Shown piece after piece: positions 6,605-13,370 of a DNA stretch of 14,456 nt. The stretch's first letter is position 1. Each line of letters starts with the position of its first letter. Made by a program: the position numbers and the translations under genes. Origin of the DNA: Oscillospiraceae bacterium (lineage in GTDB: Bacteria; Bacillota_A; Clostridia; Oscillospirales; CAG-272); assembly GCA_015064195.1 (NCBI GenBank), contig SVSO01000052.1:1-14456 (forward strand). The letters run 5' to 3'. The notes beneath the pieces are model-generated. The model searched no databases. It was not told the DNA's origin and was given only the letters and a program-made list of their open reading frames with translations.

Positions 6605-8077
6605 TCACTCGCCTTTGTTATCAAGCACGGATTCCATTGCCTTTTTCAGTGCTGCATTGCTGGCGGTTTCCTTGGATGCAATGTAGGATGCGGCGGGGCT
6701 GGCATTGGATACAGCTTTGCGCAGACCGCTCATGTTGAGAAGATTGTCGCCCAGCACCAAAAATCCTAAATCATAGGATACATTCTGCGTGATGATTTCC
6801 AGCATATCGACGGAATCGTCATCTCTTGCGATCTTACCGGAGAGTACCTTATCATAATACGCCGGACGAACGTGCTCCATGGAAAAATACGCCATATCCT
6901 CGAGGATCATGCAGACCATATCCAGCCGATCGCCGGTCAGCGTGATCGGCAGGGAGATCGAAGAATTGTGGTAAGAATGGGAATAGGTGATATAAGTATC
7001 CTGCTCCTCGCTGTATTTGGGCATCGGGAGAATACCGAAATCCGTCTGCATTTCGCGCAGATCCGCTTCGGCGATGCACAGACCTTCGATGAAGAACAGA
7101 GCGCGATCCTCCTTGAATGCGTCGCGGTCGTAGGTGTCGCGCTTGGAAGTATACTGCGGACGGTCGGTGTAGAGCATTTCCGGCGCCTGAAGAAGCTCGG
7201 AGATCTGCTCATACGCATCGTAGAAACCGTCGCCAATAGTCAGCTCAAGCTCACCTGCGTCATTCTTTCCCACGAAGGTGATGCCGCTGGATGCCCAGAA
7301 GCAGTCGATGCAGATGGAGCAGGAGGACAGGCCGTACAGGTCGTTTTCGTCGTATTCGGTGTTTCCGTTCAGATCGGTGTAGACCGTGCGGGTGATCTCA
7401 TCTAACTTTGCAATCGTCCACTTGCCGTCCCGCACGGTGTCATAGAGATTTTCCACCTTGTATTCATCCGCCAGCTGTTTGTTGAAGTAGACCACATAGC
7501 TCTGCATCCATGTGTCAAGGTTCATATCACTGATATAGAAATAGTTGACACCAAAGATCTCCGTATCCGCTGCAACTTTGCTGTTCCACCACGGTTTTTC
7601 AAGATCGATGTGGGCCATATCGTTCATATTGTGGAGATTTCCTTTAAGTCCGAGCTGGAAATTCGTCAATGACTGAATAAGAGATACATCATAAGTGCCG
7701 TCGCCGGAGAGAACTGCGTTTTTCAGCGCAGTTGGTGCATCTTTCTGTTCCGAATGCACAAGATCCACGTTAAATTTTTCTTCGACCAGCATATTGCGGG
7801 TGAAAATTGCATCGTTGAGCACGTCGCCGTTCTGCTCATCCGCCGCCAAATCCATGGTGGAATTGCGCACTTCTTCGTTTTTATAGGTCAGAAACGTGAT
7901 CGTCTCGCCGCCGAAATCCTTGGCTTCGATGGACGAGGCGTAGCCAGTGGATTCCGGTGCTGTCGTTTCCGTGGTGTCAGCCGCTCCTGTTGTATCTGCC
8001 GATGTGCCACCGCCGCAGCCTGCGAGAATGGCTGCGATGGTAAGAATGGATGCGAGGGCATAAATGCGCTTTTTCAT
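6605..8077 (-). CDS. Lipoprotein extracellular solute-binding protein, sugar-ABC type
   Basis: This 490-residue lipoprotein has a basic hydrophobic signal and lipobox LAGC (18-21, Cys21 lipidated), then a Thr/Ser/Glu-rich spacer and a periplasmic-binding-protein-like fold. Residues 197-250 (VYFNKQLADEYKVEN...GKWTIAKLDE...DLYGL) match the family-1 substrate-binding proteins of Firmicutes sugar ABC importers. DLNGNTEYDEND (235-246) is a dockerin/EF-hand-like calcium loop common in this group. ATG 8077 is chosen because it directly precedes MKKRIYALAS and has AAAGGAG eight bases upstream; an ATG six codons earlier lacks both features. It lies 48 bases after the XRE-propeller gene, probably in one transcript. 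No permease or ATPase genes are near, so it must use a transporter encoded elsewhere or act as a binding receptor. The ligand is unknown. Confidence 0.88.
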   Translation of the reverse strand: MKKRIYALASILTIAAILAGCGGGTSADTTGAADTTETTAPESTGYASSIEAKDFGGETITFLTYKNEEVRNSTMDLAADEQNGDVLNDAIFTRNMLVEEKFNVDLVHSEQKDAPTALKNAVLSGDGTYDVSLIQSLTNFQLGLKGNLHNMNDMAHIDLEKPWWNSKVAADTEIFGVNYFYISDMNLDTWMQSYVVYFNKQLADEYKVENLYDTVRDGKWTIAKLDEITRTVYTDLNGNTEYDENDLYGLSSCSICIDCFWASSGITFVGKNDAGELELTIGDGFYDAYEQISELLQAPEMLYTDRPQYTSKRDTYDRDAFKEDRALFFIEGLCIAEADLREMQTDFGILPMPKYSEEQDTYITYSHSYHNSSISLPITLTGDRLDMVCMILEDMAYFSMEHVRPAYYDKVLSGKIARDDDSVDMLEIITQNVSYDLGFLVLGDNLLNMSGLRKAVSNASPAASYIASKETASNAALKKAMESVLDNKGE

Positions 8078-8125
8078 GGTATTTGCTCCTTTCAAATATT
8101 TTTACAAAAATTATTGTATCCGGTA

Positions 8126-9973
8126 TTATTCGTCCCACAGCCCCTTCTTGCCAACCTCGCCGGCGGCAAGACAGCCATGGCTTCGTCCGTCCTCATGGTC
8201 GGAGATCCAGAAGGAATACAGCTGACCGTTGACACCCTCAAACTGCAGGCGGATGACGGTGTCGGACAATTCGGACAGAGTAGCATGATCCCGCCATGTG
8301 AGCCGGTATTTTGTGCTGTTTTCCGACATGGTGACGCAGTTTTCCAGCTCATAGCCGGGTATCTGCTTTCCGTCTTCATCCAGAATCGCCGCCCGCAGAC
8401 CGCCACTTCGGAAATCCGCATTGACAAAGAGGTATTCGCCGTGGAACCACAGGGCGCGGGTCGTCATGGAGGCGCGGTATCCCATCGCGTTCAGCGAGGC
8501 AAAACCGTCCCGCCGCAGAATGGCCAGCCCCGTGGAGGCGTTGGCATACATTCCGTCCTCCTGCGTCGGTCGATGGATGCGGGTCGTATCGCCCTTGAAG
8601 GCGGTGTAATAGAACCAAAGCTCATCGCCGTTGATGATGCAGATGCCGTTGTTGGAATGGATATAGCCGCGTTCCCAGCTTTCGGGATCAGCGCGGTTTG
8701 GCGCAAGGAAGGGCGTGCGAACCTCGGGACGATGGAAGTGGAAACCGTCGCGGCTCCAGCCGAGGTGAAGCTCGGTGTGCTTGGGAATGCCGGTGGCATT
8801 GCCGAAGTTGTTCTCCGGCCCGAGGAACAGATCGAATGCGCCGAGCAGCACGGATTCGTAGGCGATGCAGTCGAGATTGTAGAGCGTTGGTCGGTCGCCG
8901 ATTTCGGGATGAACAGGATCGAGGCGGTCGGCACGTGTCCAGTACACATGGTCGTTCAGCGATGCGCCGTCCTCCAGTGTATCGGCCTCCATATAGGAGC
9001 GTGCGCGGAAGCTGCCCGCCGCGCCGAAATCGGTGCGCATACTGTAGACCCATTTTTTGCGGAAAGGATTATAGTAAATGGTGGAGCGGTCGCCGAGATC
9101 ACCGGTGTTCGTGCGCTTTTCCCATGCAATTCCGTCGGCGGAATCGAGGATTTCGCCGCCTCCGGGACGGTTATAGAGAAACATCTTGTACGGGCGGTCC
9201 TCTTCATAATAACGGTTGAGCACCACCGCACAGCTGTCACGCATTTCGCCGTTCGTTACCGGGATCACGCGGTTGCCGTCGATGCCAAAATCCGGACGGA
9301 CAAAGTGGATGCCGTCATCGCTTTCCGCATACGCCGTGCCGTCGAACCAGCCCGCCTGATACCACATCTTGAATTTGCCGTCCGTGCCGTCGTACCACAC
9401 GCCGTCACTGAAGGGAGCGGCCATGGCCACGTGGCCGTTCCTGCCAAGCTCCAGCTCCGTTTCCGGGAAAAAGATGGGATTGCCGGGATAGCGGCGGGGC
9501 GTATGATACTGGCGGATGAAGGTGGATTTTTCAATGAGAAAATCGTCCACAAACAGCTGGCGGCCGATGGAAATGTCGATCACCTTGGGCGGCCGGCGGA
9601 GATAGGGAACCGGAAGCGGCTCGTAATTCTCGATCTTCTGCATTCCGCGGGGCGGAAAAGTCTTGGGCACCTCGATATTGTTGTAACCCGTCCGCGGCAG
9701 ATCCACCTTGGGGCGCACACTGAGATTGCGGTCGTGGCAGAGATCATACGGCGTGACGGTAACATAGCGCACATTATCCTTGCCGGTGAGCAGATAATCG
9801 GTAGATGTGCCGAGCAGCCTTGCAAGCTCGGGAAGGATGGAGATGTCGGGAGCTGACTGCGCGGTTTCCCATCTGGAAACCGCCTGCTCAGAAATGTTCA
9901 GCGCTTCCGCCAGCTGCGTCTGTGTCATGTGGATAGAGCGGCGAAGAGATTTGATGCGTTCACTCAGTGACAT
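8126..9973 (-). CDS. XRE helix-turn-helix fused to a glycoside-hydrolase-like beta-propeller
   Basis: 615 residues without signal peptide or membrane segment, so cytoplasmic. Residues 6-63 (RIKSLRRSIHMTQTQLAEALNISEQAVSRWETAQSAPD...) form a clear XRE/Cro-CI HTH. A linker (64-135) leads to VIDISIGRQLFVDDFLIEKS (131-150), which opens a GH32/GH43-like five-bladed propeller with repeated WY/W-containing blades to about 495. A C-terminal beta-sandwich follows, with LWFHGEYLFVNADFRSGGLRAAILD and LYSFWI (508-590). The propeller class is usually found in enzymes or binding proteins for carbohydrates. The inferred role is a regulator whose sugar-binding or enzymatic domain senses a ligand. ATG 9973 has GGAGGT six bases upstream; a start 20 codons earlier falls between the -10 box and this site and has none. 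Catalytic residues were not assigned. Downstream it appears to share a transcript with the solute-binding protein. Confidence 0.85.
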   Translation of the reverse strand: MSLSERIKSLRRSIHMTQTQLAEALNISEQAVSRWETAQSAPDISILPELARLLGTSTDYLLTGKDNVRYVTVTPYDLCHDRNLSVRPKVDLPRTGYNNIEVPKTFPPRGMQKIENYEPLPVPYLRRPPKVIDISIGRQLFVDDFLIEKSTFIRQYHTPRRYPGNPIFFPETELELGRNGHVAMAAPFSDGVWYDGTDGKFKMWYQAGWFDGTAYAESDDGIHFVRPDFGIDGNRVIPVTNGEMRDSCAVVLNRYYEEDRPYKMFLYNRPGGGEILDSADGIAWEKRTNTGDLGDRSTIYYNPFRKKWVYSMRTDFGAAGSFRARSYMEADTLEDGASLNDHVYWTRADRLDPVHPEIGDRPTLYNLDCIAYESVLLGAFDLFLGPENNFGNATGIPKHTELHLGWSRDGFHFHRPEVRTPFLAPNRADPESWERGYIHSNNGICIINGDELWFYYTAFKGDTTRIHRPTQEDGMYANASTGLAILRRDGFASLNAMGYRASMTTRALWFHGEYLFVNADFRSGGLRAAILDEDGKQIPGYELENCVTMSENSTKYRLTWRDHATLSELSDTVIRLQFEGVNGQLYSFWISDHEDGRSHGCLAAGEVGKKGLWDE

Positions 9974-10004
9974 AGGTATACCTCCGGTTTTGTTTTCTGC
10001 TATT

Positions 10005-10033
10005 ATTATATCACAAAAAATATGCTGAAACAA
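10005..10033 (-). promoter_or_regulatory. Promoter of the XRE-propeller/solute-binding-protein unit
   Basis: On the minus strand, -35 TTGTTT (10028-10033) and -10 TATAAT (10005-10010) are separated by 17 bases. The predicted start lies near 9998, leaving a leader of about 25 bases. The -35 box sits inside the left arm of the inverted repeat at 10023-10057. Confidence 0.75.
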
Positions 10034-10057
10034 TCGAATATACCGATAGTTTCAACA
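10023..10057. promoter_or_regulatory. 35-bp inverted repeat, candidate operator
   Basis: The arms TGCTGAAACAATCGA (10023-10037) and CCGATAGTTTCAACA (10043-10057) are inverted copies matching at 12 of 15 positions around the spacer ATATA. The shared half-site is TGnTGAAACnATCG. It covers the -35 box of the downstream HTH gene, where a dimeric XRE protein would repress its own transcription. Binding by the fusion protein is inferred. Confidence 0.65.
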
Positions 10058-10160
10058 TAAAAAATCCAACTGTAGTCTTTAAACTCGCAAACAGCCGCCA
10101 GCTTGGACGGTTTATCCCATTTGTTCTGCTTCTGCAACAGCACGCAAAACCGCATACGAA

Positions 10161-10192
10161 GAAGCACAGAATTCCGCAGAATTCTGTGCTTC
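10161..10192. repeat. Perfect 14-bp inverted repeat (hairpin)
   Basis: GAAGCACAGAATTC (10161-10174) and GAATTCTGTGCTTC (10179-10192) are exact inverted copies around a CGCA loop. On the plus strand it is followed only by CTTTTCG, on the minus strand by TTCG, so neither side has a strong T-tract. It could be a second, weaker terminator behind the DapA-family gene or an unrelated cruciform. The remainder of the gene-free stretch 9974-10281 holds the promoter/operator above and the terminator below; 10058-10160 shows nothing recognisable. Confidence 0.55.
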
Positions 10193-10223
10193 CTTTTCGT
10201 TATGGATCTTGCAAAAATCCGAC

Positions 10224-10271
10224 AAAAACGGACATCCCCCGCCAATCTCGTTTGAGAACAGCGGGGGGGAT
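10224..10271 (-). terminator. Intrinsic terminator of the epimerase/DapA-family operon
   Basis: Read on the minus strand, ATCCCCCCCGC pairs with GCGGGGGAT (plus positions 10261-10271 and 10234-10242; two extra C residues in one arm). An inner CTC/GAG stem sits in the loop. GTTTTTG follows four to five bases after the stem. It starts 11 bases beyond the stop of the DapA-family gene. Confidence 0.8.
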
Positions 10272-10281
10272 TTGTTTTACA

Positions 10282-11331
10282 TTACGCCTTGTAATTTGCT
10301 AAGAATTCCGCCGCGAATTCGTCGTCGCAGAGATGCGGATACGCCTTGCAGACCCGTTCGATCTCCTCGGCCTGACCTTCGGAGAGCACCTCATCGGGGT
10401 TTAAGCACCAGATCCCCTCAAGCAGTCCCTGACGCCGAAGGATCTCGTGGATACCGGGGATACAGCCTGCGAAATTGTGTGCAGCATCGAAAATTGCGGC
10501 ATTGGCATCCGTTATTTCGGCGGCAAGCGACAGAAGCTCAGCAGTCGGCTCTGCTCCCTGAAGCGAGCCAAACATCTCGACAACGCGCTTTGTCCAGACG
10601 CTCCAATGGCCGAGAAGTCCGCCCGAAAAGCGTCCCGTAACGCATTTGCCGTCCTTGATAAAGCGGTATTCGGTGAGCAGATCGACAACAATATTGTCAT
10701 CATTGCCGGTGTAGAGCGCAATATCATCCGCACGGCTGGAAAGTGTTGCGGCACGGACGACATCGTGTGTCAGATAACGATTAAACGGCGCGCACTTGAT
10801 CGCCACAACGCCCTCTATCTCGCATACTCTCTCCCAGTAGGAATAGGTGAAAACCCGTCCACCCACCGACGGCTGCAGGTAAAAGCCGATAACCGGCATA
10901 ACCTCTGCCACAGCCTTGGTGCGCTCGATCATATAATCCTCATCATAATCGCGAAGTCCGCCGGGACTCAGCAGCACCGCATCATAGCCGCACGCCTTTG
11001 CAAGCTTCGCTTCGGATACCGCCTGCTCCGTAACGCCGCATACGCCGCACACCTTAACGACGGTTTTGCCCGTCTCCGCTTCAAAATCGCCGATCACCGA
11101 GGAAACGGTGCGGATCACCGTTTCAAACAGATTGATCTTGGGATCACGGATCTCAAACTGCGTGCTGTGTACCGCCGTCGCGATGCCGCCCGCACCTGCC
11201 TCAAGATAGTATCTCGTAAGGCGGCGCTGGGATGCTTCGTCAAACTTCTGCTCTGCCGTAAGTGCGAGGGGGGTAGCAGGAATGACCGTTCCTGCCTTTA
11301 ATATTTCAAGTGCTTTTGTCCGTCTGTCCAT
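10282..11331 (-). CDS. DapA-family (dihydrodipicolinate synthase/KDG aldolase superfamily) lyase
   Basis: 349 residues of a Schiff-base TIM barrel. AGAGGIATAVHSTQ (46-59) occupies the place of the substrate loop. PVIGFYLQPSVGG (146-158) carries the conserved Tyr151, and GVVAIKCAP (174-182) carries the probable Schiff-base Lys179. True DapA is about 290 residues with a TTGE loop and YNxPxR; neither is present here, so lysine synthesis is unlikely. A 2-keto-3-deoxy-acid aldolase, or a related lyase acting on a sugar-derived keto acid, is more probable. ATG 11331 lies two bases after the last base of the epimerase stop, with a GGAAAGGAAG ribosome site inside that gene. An in-frame start 21 codons earlier reads epimerase sequence in another frame and is rejected. 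It is followed by a terminator. Confidence 0.85.
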   Translation of the reverse strand: MDRRTKALEILKAGTVIPATPLALTAEQKFDEASQRRLTRYYLEAGAGGIATAVHSTQFEIRDPKINLFETVIRTVSSVIGDFEAETGKTVVKVCGVCGVTEQAVSEAKLAKACGYDAVLLSPGGLRDYDEDYMIERTKAVAEVMPVIGFYLQPSVGGRVFTYSYWERVCEIEGVVAIKCAPFNRYLTHDVVRAATLSSRADDIALYTGNDDNIVVDLLTEYRFIKDGKCVTGRFSGGLLGHWSVWTKRVVEMFGSLQGAEPTAELLSLAAEITDANAAIFDAAHNFAGCIPGIHEILRRQGLLEGIWCLNPDEVLSEGQAEEIERVCKAYPHLCDDEFAAEFLANYKA

Positions 11332-11332
11332 T

Positions 11333-12349
11333 TTAGTAGCTTCCTTTCCGTTCCTCAAAATGTGTCGGTTTCCCGAGTGCGCGGCCGCCGTCAAGGATCC
11401 ACTCCGCCTGCCAGCGTATGAGCGTTTTTATGCTCACTGCCGGATAGCCGAAGGTTTCCATCGCCTCCGAAGCATCGTTCAGATACGCATCTGTGCCTGC
11501 ATTTCCTTCAAAAATCGCTTCTTTGCCGAGATAGCCTGCAAGCTCCTTTGCGGCTTTCCGGATCGACACGATTTCCGGGCCGGTCACGTTCATGATCTTG
11601 GCAGGCGACTGTGCGTGAAGCAGACCGCGGATCGCGATCTCGTTGGCACTTCCCTGCCAGATGCAGTTGAGCGCAGGGGTGGTTATATCGATGGGTGTGC
11701 CGTCAAGGATCTTGCGGGCCATATCGTAAAGCACGCCGTAGCGAAGATCGACCGCGAAGTTCAGGCGATAGATGAACACCTTCGAGCCGTATTGGTGTGC
11801 CGCATATTCAAATGCACGCTCGCGTGCAAGACAGCTCATCGCATATTCACCGATGGGGCCGACTCTGTCAGCCTCGGTGCATCCGCCCGATGACAGCGGA
11901 ACGATGGGATAGATGTTGCCCGATGAGAACACAACAAAATTCGCGCCCTTGAATTTTTCCGCCACCAACGCGGGAAGTGTGGCATTCATCGCCCATGTCT
12001 GCCATTCAGCGCCGTCTGTGCCGAATTTTCTGCCCGCCATATAGATGATATTTTTCACATCGGGAAGCGCGCGCAGTTTATCGGTGTCGAGAAGGTCGCA
12101 GCTGATCGTTTCGACTCCGTTTTTGTGAAGCAGTTCGGCAGCGATGGGATCGGTAAACCGCGAAACGGCGATGACACGCTTGTCAATGCCGGCCCGGCGG
12201 ATCGCATTCTTGGCAAGCGTACACAATGTCGGCCCCATTTTTCCGCCTGCACCGAGCACCATAATGTCGCCGTCTATTTTTTTGATATCCTCTGTCAGTG
12301 CATCTGATGGCTGCGAGAGCAGCTCATCCAGCTTTTCTTCCGTCCACAT
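11333..12349 (-). CDS. NAD-dependent epimerase/dehydratase-like protein (extended SDR)
   Basis: 338 residues. The dinucleotide loop is GAGGKMG (33-39) in DIMVLGAGGKMGPTL, preceded by about 28 extra residues. VFSSGNIYPI (140-149) is the usual serine-bearing strand. The catalytic motif appears as GEYAMSCLARERAFEY (167-182): Tyr169 is kept, but the YxxxK lysine position is Cys173. Extended SDRs such as UDP-sugar epimerases keep the lysine, so the chemistry may differ or the protein may be a degenerate dehydrogenase. ATG 12349 has GGAGGAA (plus 12357-12363) at a 7-base spacing. It is translationally coupled to the DapA-family gene, suggesting both act on one sugar or sugar-acid route. Substrate unknown. 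Confidence 0.85.
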   Translation of the reverse strand: MWTEEKLDELLSQPSDALTEDIKKIDGDIMVLGAGGKMGPTLCTLAKNAIRRAGIDKRVIAVSRFTDPIAAELLHKNGVETISCDLLDTDKLRALPDVKNIIYMAGRKFGTDGAEWQTWAMNATLPALVAEKFKGANFVVFSSGNIYPIVPLSSGGCTEADRVGPIGEYAMSCLARERAFEYAAHQYGSKVFIYRLNFAVDLRYGVLYDMARKILDGTPIDITTPALNCIWQGSANEIAIRGLLHAQSPAKIMNVTGPEIVSIRKAAKELAGYLGKEAIFEGNAGTDAYLNDASEAMETFGYPAVSIKTLIRWQAEWILDGGRALGKPTHFEERKGSY

Positions 12350-12373
12350 AATGATCTTCCTCCATTATTCGTC

Positions 12374-12391
12374 AGTAACCAGTTGGTTACT
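12374..12391. promoter_or_regulatory. Perfect 18-bp palindrome, candidate TetR operator
   Basis: AGTAACCA (12374-12381) and TGGTTACT (12384-12391) are exact inverted copies around a GT centre. The site covers the predicted transcription start (about 12389) of the epimerase/DapA-family operon, so a bound dimer would block initiation. The neighbouring TetR-family protein encoded at 12484-13107 is the obvious candidate ligand, by inference. Confidence 0.75.
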
Positions 12392-12395
12392 TTTG

Positions 12396-12424
12396 ATTAT
12401 ACCACAATATTTGCCGTTCGTCAA
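12396..12424 (-). promoter_or_regulatory. Promoter of the epimerase/DapA-family operon
   Basis: On the minus strand, -35 TTGACG (12419-12424) and a perfect -10 TATAAT (12396-12401) are separated by exactly 17 bases. It lies just after the terminator of the TetR gene, so the operon is transcribed independently of the regulator. Confidence 0.88.
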
Positions 12425-12433
12425 TGGTTTTTT

Positions 12434-12476
12434 GAAAAAAACAGAAAAACAGGCTGTCCGACAGGATCGGACAGCC
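12434..12476 (-). terminator. Terminator of the TetR-family gene
   Basis: A perfect 10-bp stem pairs GGCTGTCCGA with TCGGACAGCC (12452-12461 and 12467-12476). The loop is 5 bases, and TGTTTTTCTGTTTTTTTC follows on the minus strand. It starts eight bases beyond the regulator's stop codon. Confidence 0.93.
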
Positions 12477-12483
12477 GCGCAGT

Positions 12484-13107
12484 TCAGCCGTTCACGCCGG
12501 TTTTTAAGATATGGCCAAGGATCATTTCCGTTATATGCCGACAGCGTTTTTTTACAGATTCCTCGCCCAGAAAATCCCGGTCCATTATGTAGGACATCGT
12601 GTGCGTGTTCGAGAAATAGGAATACACAAACATCTGGCTTGACAGAATCACCTCGTCCATATCGATATCATCGCGGAAAACGCCCTCCTTCATGCCCCTC
12701 TCCAGAATTTCACGCAGCTTGAGAAAGGATGCCCCCTTTTTGGTTTTGGCAACGGAACGCTTCAAATATTCGCCGCCGTTCAGATTCTCCCATAGCACCA
12801 TTTTTACAAAGGTTGGATTATGACATAAAAATTCAAAATTCCCCTCGATTATTTTTCGCATAAGCGCCGCCGGATCGGCATCATCGGAAAGGATCTGCTG
12901 CTCTTGATCGGCAATGCGACTGTACACCTCATCCAGCACAGCCACATACAGCTCCTCCTTGCTGCCGAAGTGCGCATAGATCATTCGCTTGTTGACACCT
13001 GCAAGCGCCGCGATTTCATCAACCCGTGCGCCGTACAGTCCCCGTTCTCCGAATGCCGTCTCCGCCGCACGGAGTATTTTTTCTTTTGTTATGTCTGATT
13101 TTTTCAT
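12484..13107 (-). CDS. TetR/AcrR-family transcriptional regulator
   Basis: 207 residues. The N-terminal TetR HTH covers about 8-56: KEKILRAAETAFGERGLYGARVDEIAALAGVNKRMIYAHFGSKEELY, with the typical recognition helix VNKRMIYAHF. The helical ligand domain contains HNPTFVKMVLWENLNGGEYL (95-114), a pattern seen in RutR-like TetR regulators. The ligand is unknown. It starts at ATG 13107 with GAGG upstream and has its own promoter and terminator. It sits directly upstream of the palindrome-bearing promoter of the epimerase/DapA-family operon and lies between that operon and the SDR/enolase-superfamily genes, so it may control one or both. It is a repressor by family habit; regulation is inferred. 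Confidence 0.93.
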   Translation of the reverse strand: MKKSDITKEKILRAAETAFGERGLYGARVDEIAALAGVNKRMIYAHFGSKEELYVAVLDEVYSRIADQEQQILSDDADPAALMRKIIEGNFEFLCHNPTFVKMVLWENLNGGEYLKRSVAKTKKGASFLKLREILERGMKEGVFRDDIDMDEVILSSQMFVYSYFSNTHTMSYIMDRDFLGEESVKKRCRHITEMILGHILKTGVNG

Positions 13108-13163
13108 TTCCCAACCTCTTCATTTTATTTCGTACTTCTGGATCCACCGCTCTCCTTATATTG

Positions 13164-13192
13164 ATTTTAACACAAAACAATGTATATTTCAA
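13164..13192 (-). promoter_or_regulatory. Promoter of the TetR-family gene
   Basis: Minus-strand -35 TTGAAA (13187-13192) and -10 TAAAAT (13164-13169) have a 17-base spacer. No copy of the AGTAACCA palindrome is visible here, so autoregulation by that motif is not supported. Confidence 0.7.
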
Positions 13193-13270
13193 CCGTATTC
13201 ATGATTGTTTACATTTAATTCTCAGCATCGTCTCCCCGGCTTGATGGAGCTCCGCTGTCCGTATCACAAT

Positions 13271-13300
13271 GAGGCTGCCATGCTTTTACATGACAGCCTC
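13271..13300. terminator. Hairpin downstream of the SDR gene, possible terminator
   Basis: GAGGCTG (13271-13277) pairs with CAGCCTC (13294-13300), with an inner CATG/CATG stem and a 6-base loop broken by one mismatch. It lies about 70 bases beyond the SDR stop on the minus strand. It lacks a clear T-tract on either side, so it may be an imperfect terminator or an mRNA end-stabilising stem. A smaller TCCCGG/CCGGGA hairpin is nearby at 13326-13355. Confidence 0.4.
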
Positions 13301-13370
13301 CGATTCTGTTATATTCTTTTTATTCTCCCGGTATAGCGAATCCTTTTTGCCGGGATAAATACAGCTTGTG

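Noticed and set aside
7754..9856. A very long plus-strand open frame (about 700 codons) opposite the solute-binding-protein and XRE-propeller genes
   Set aside because: It crosses two convincing minus-strand genes, has no recognisable domain, and its length follows from codon bias on the opposite strand.
10006..10245. A 79-codon minus-strand open frame in the gap between the DapA-family and XRE-propeller genes
   Set aside because: It covers the promoter, operator and hairpin, has no ribosome site, and encodes low-complexity residues.
10447..11301. Plus-strand open frame of 284 codons opposite the DapA-family gene
   Set aside because: Shadow of a gene with clear active-site residues on the other strand; no motif of its own.
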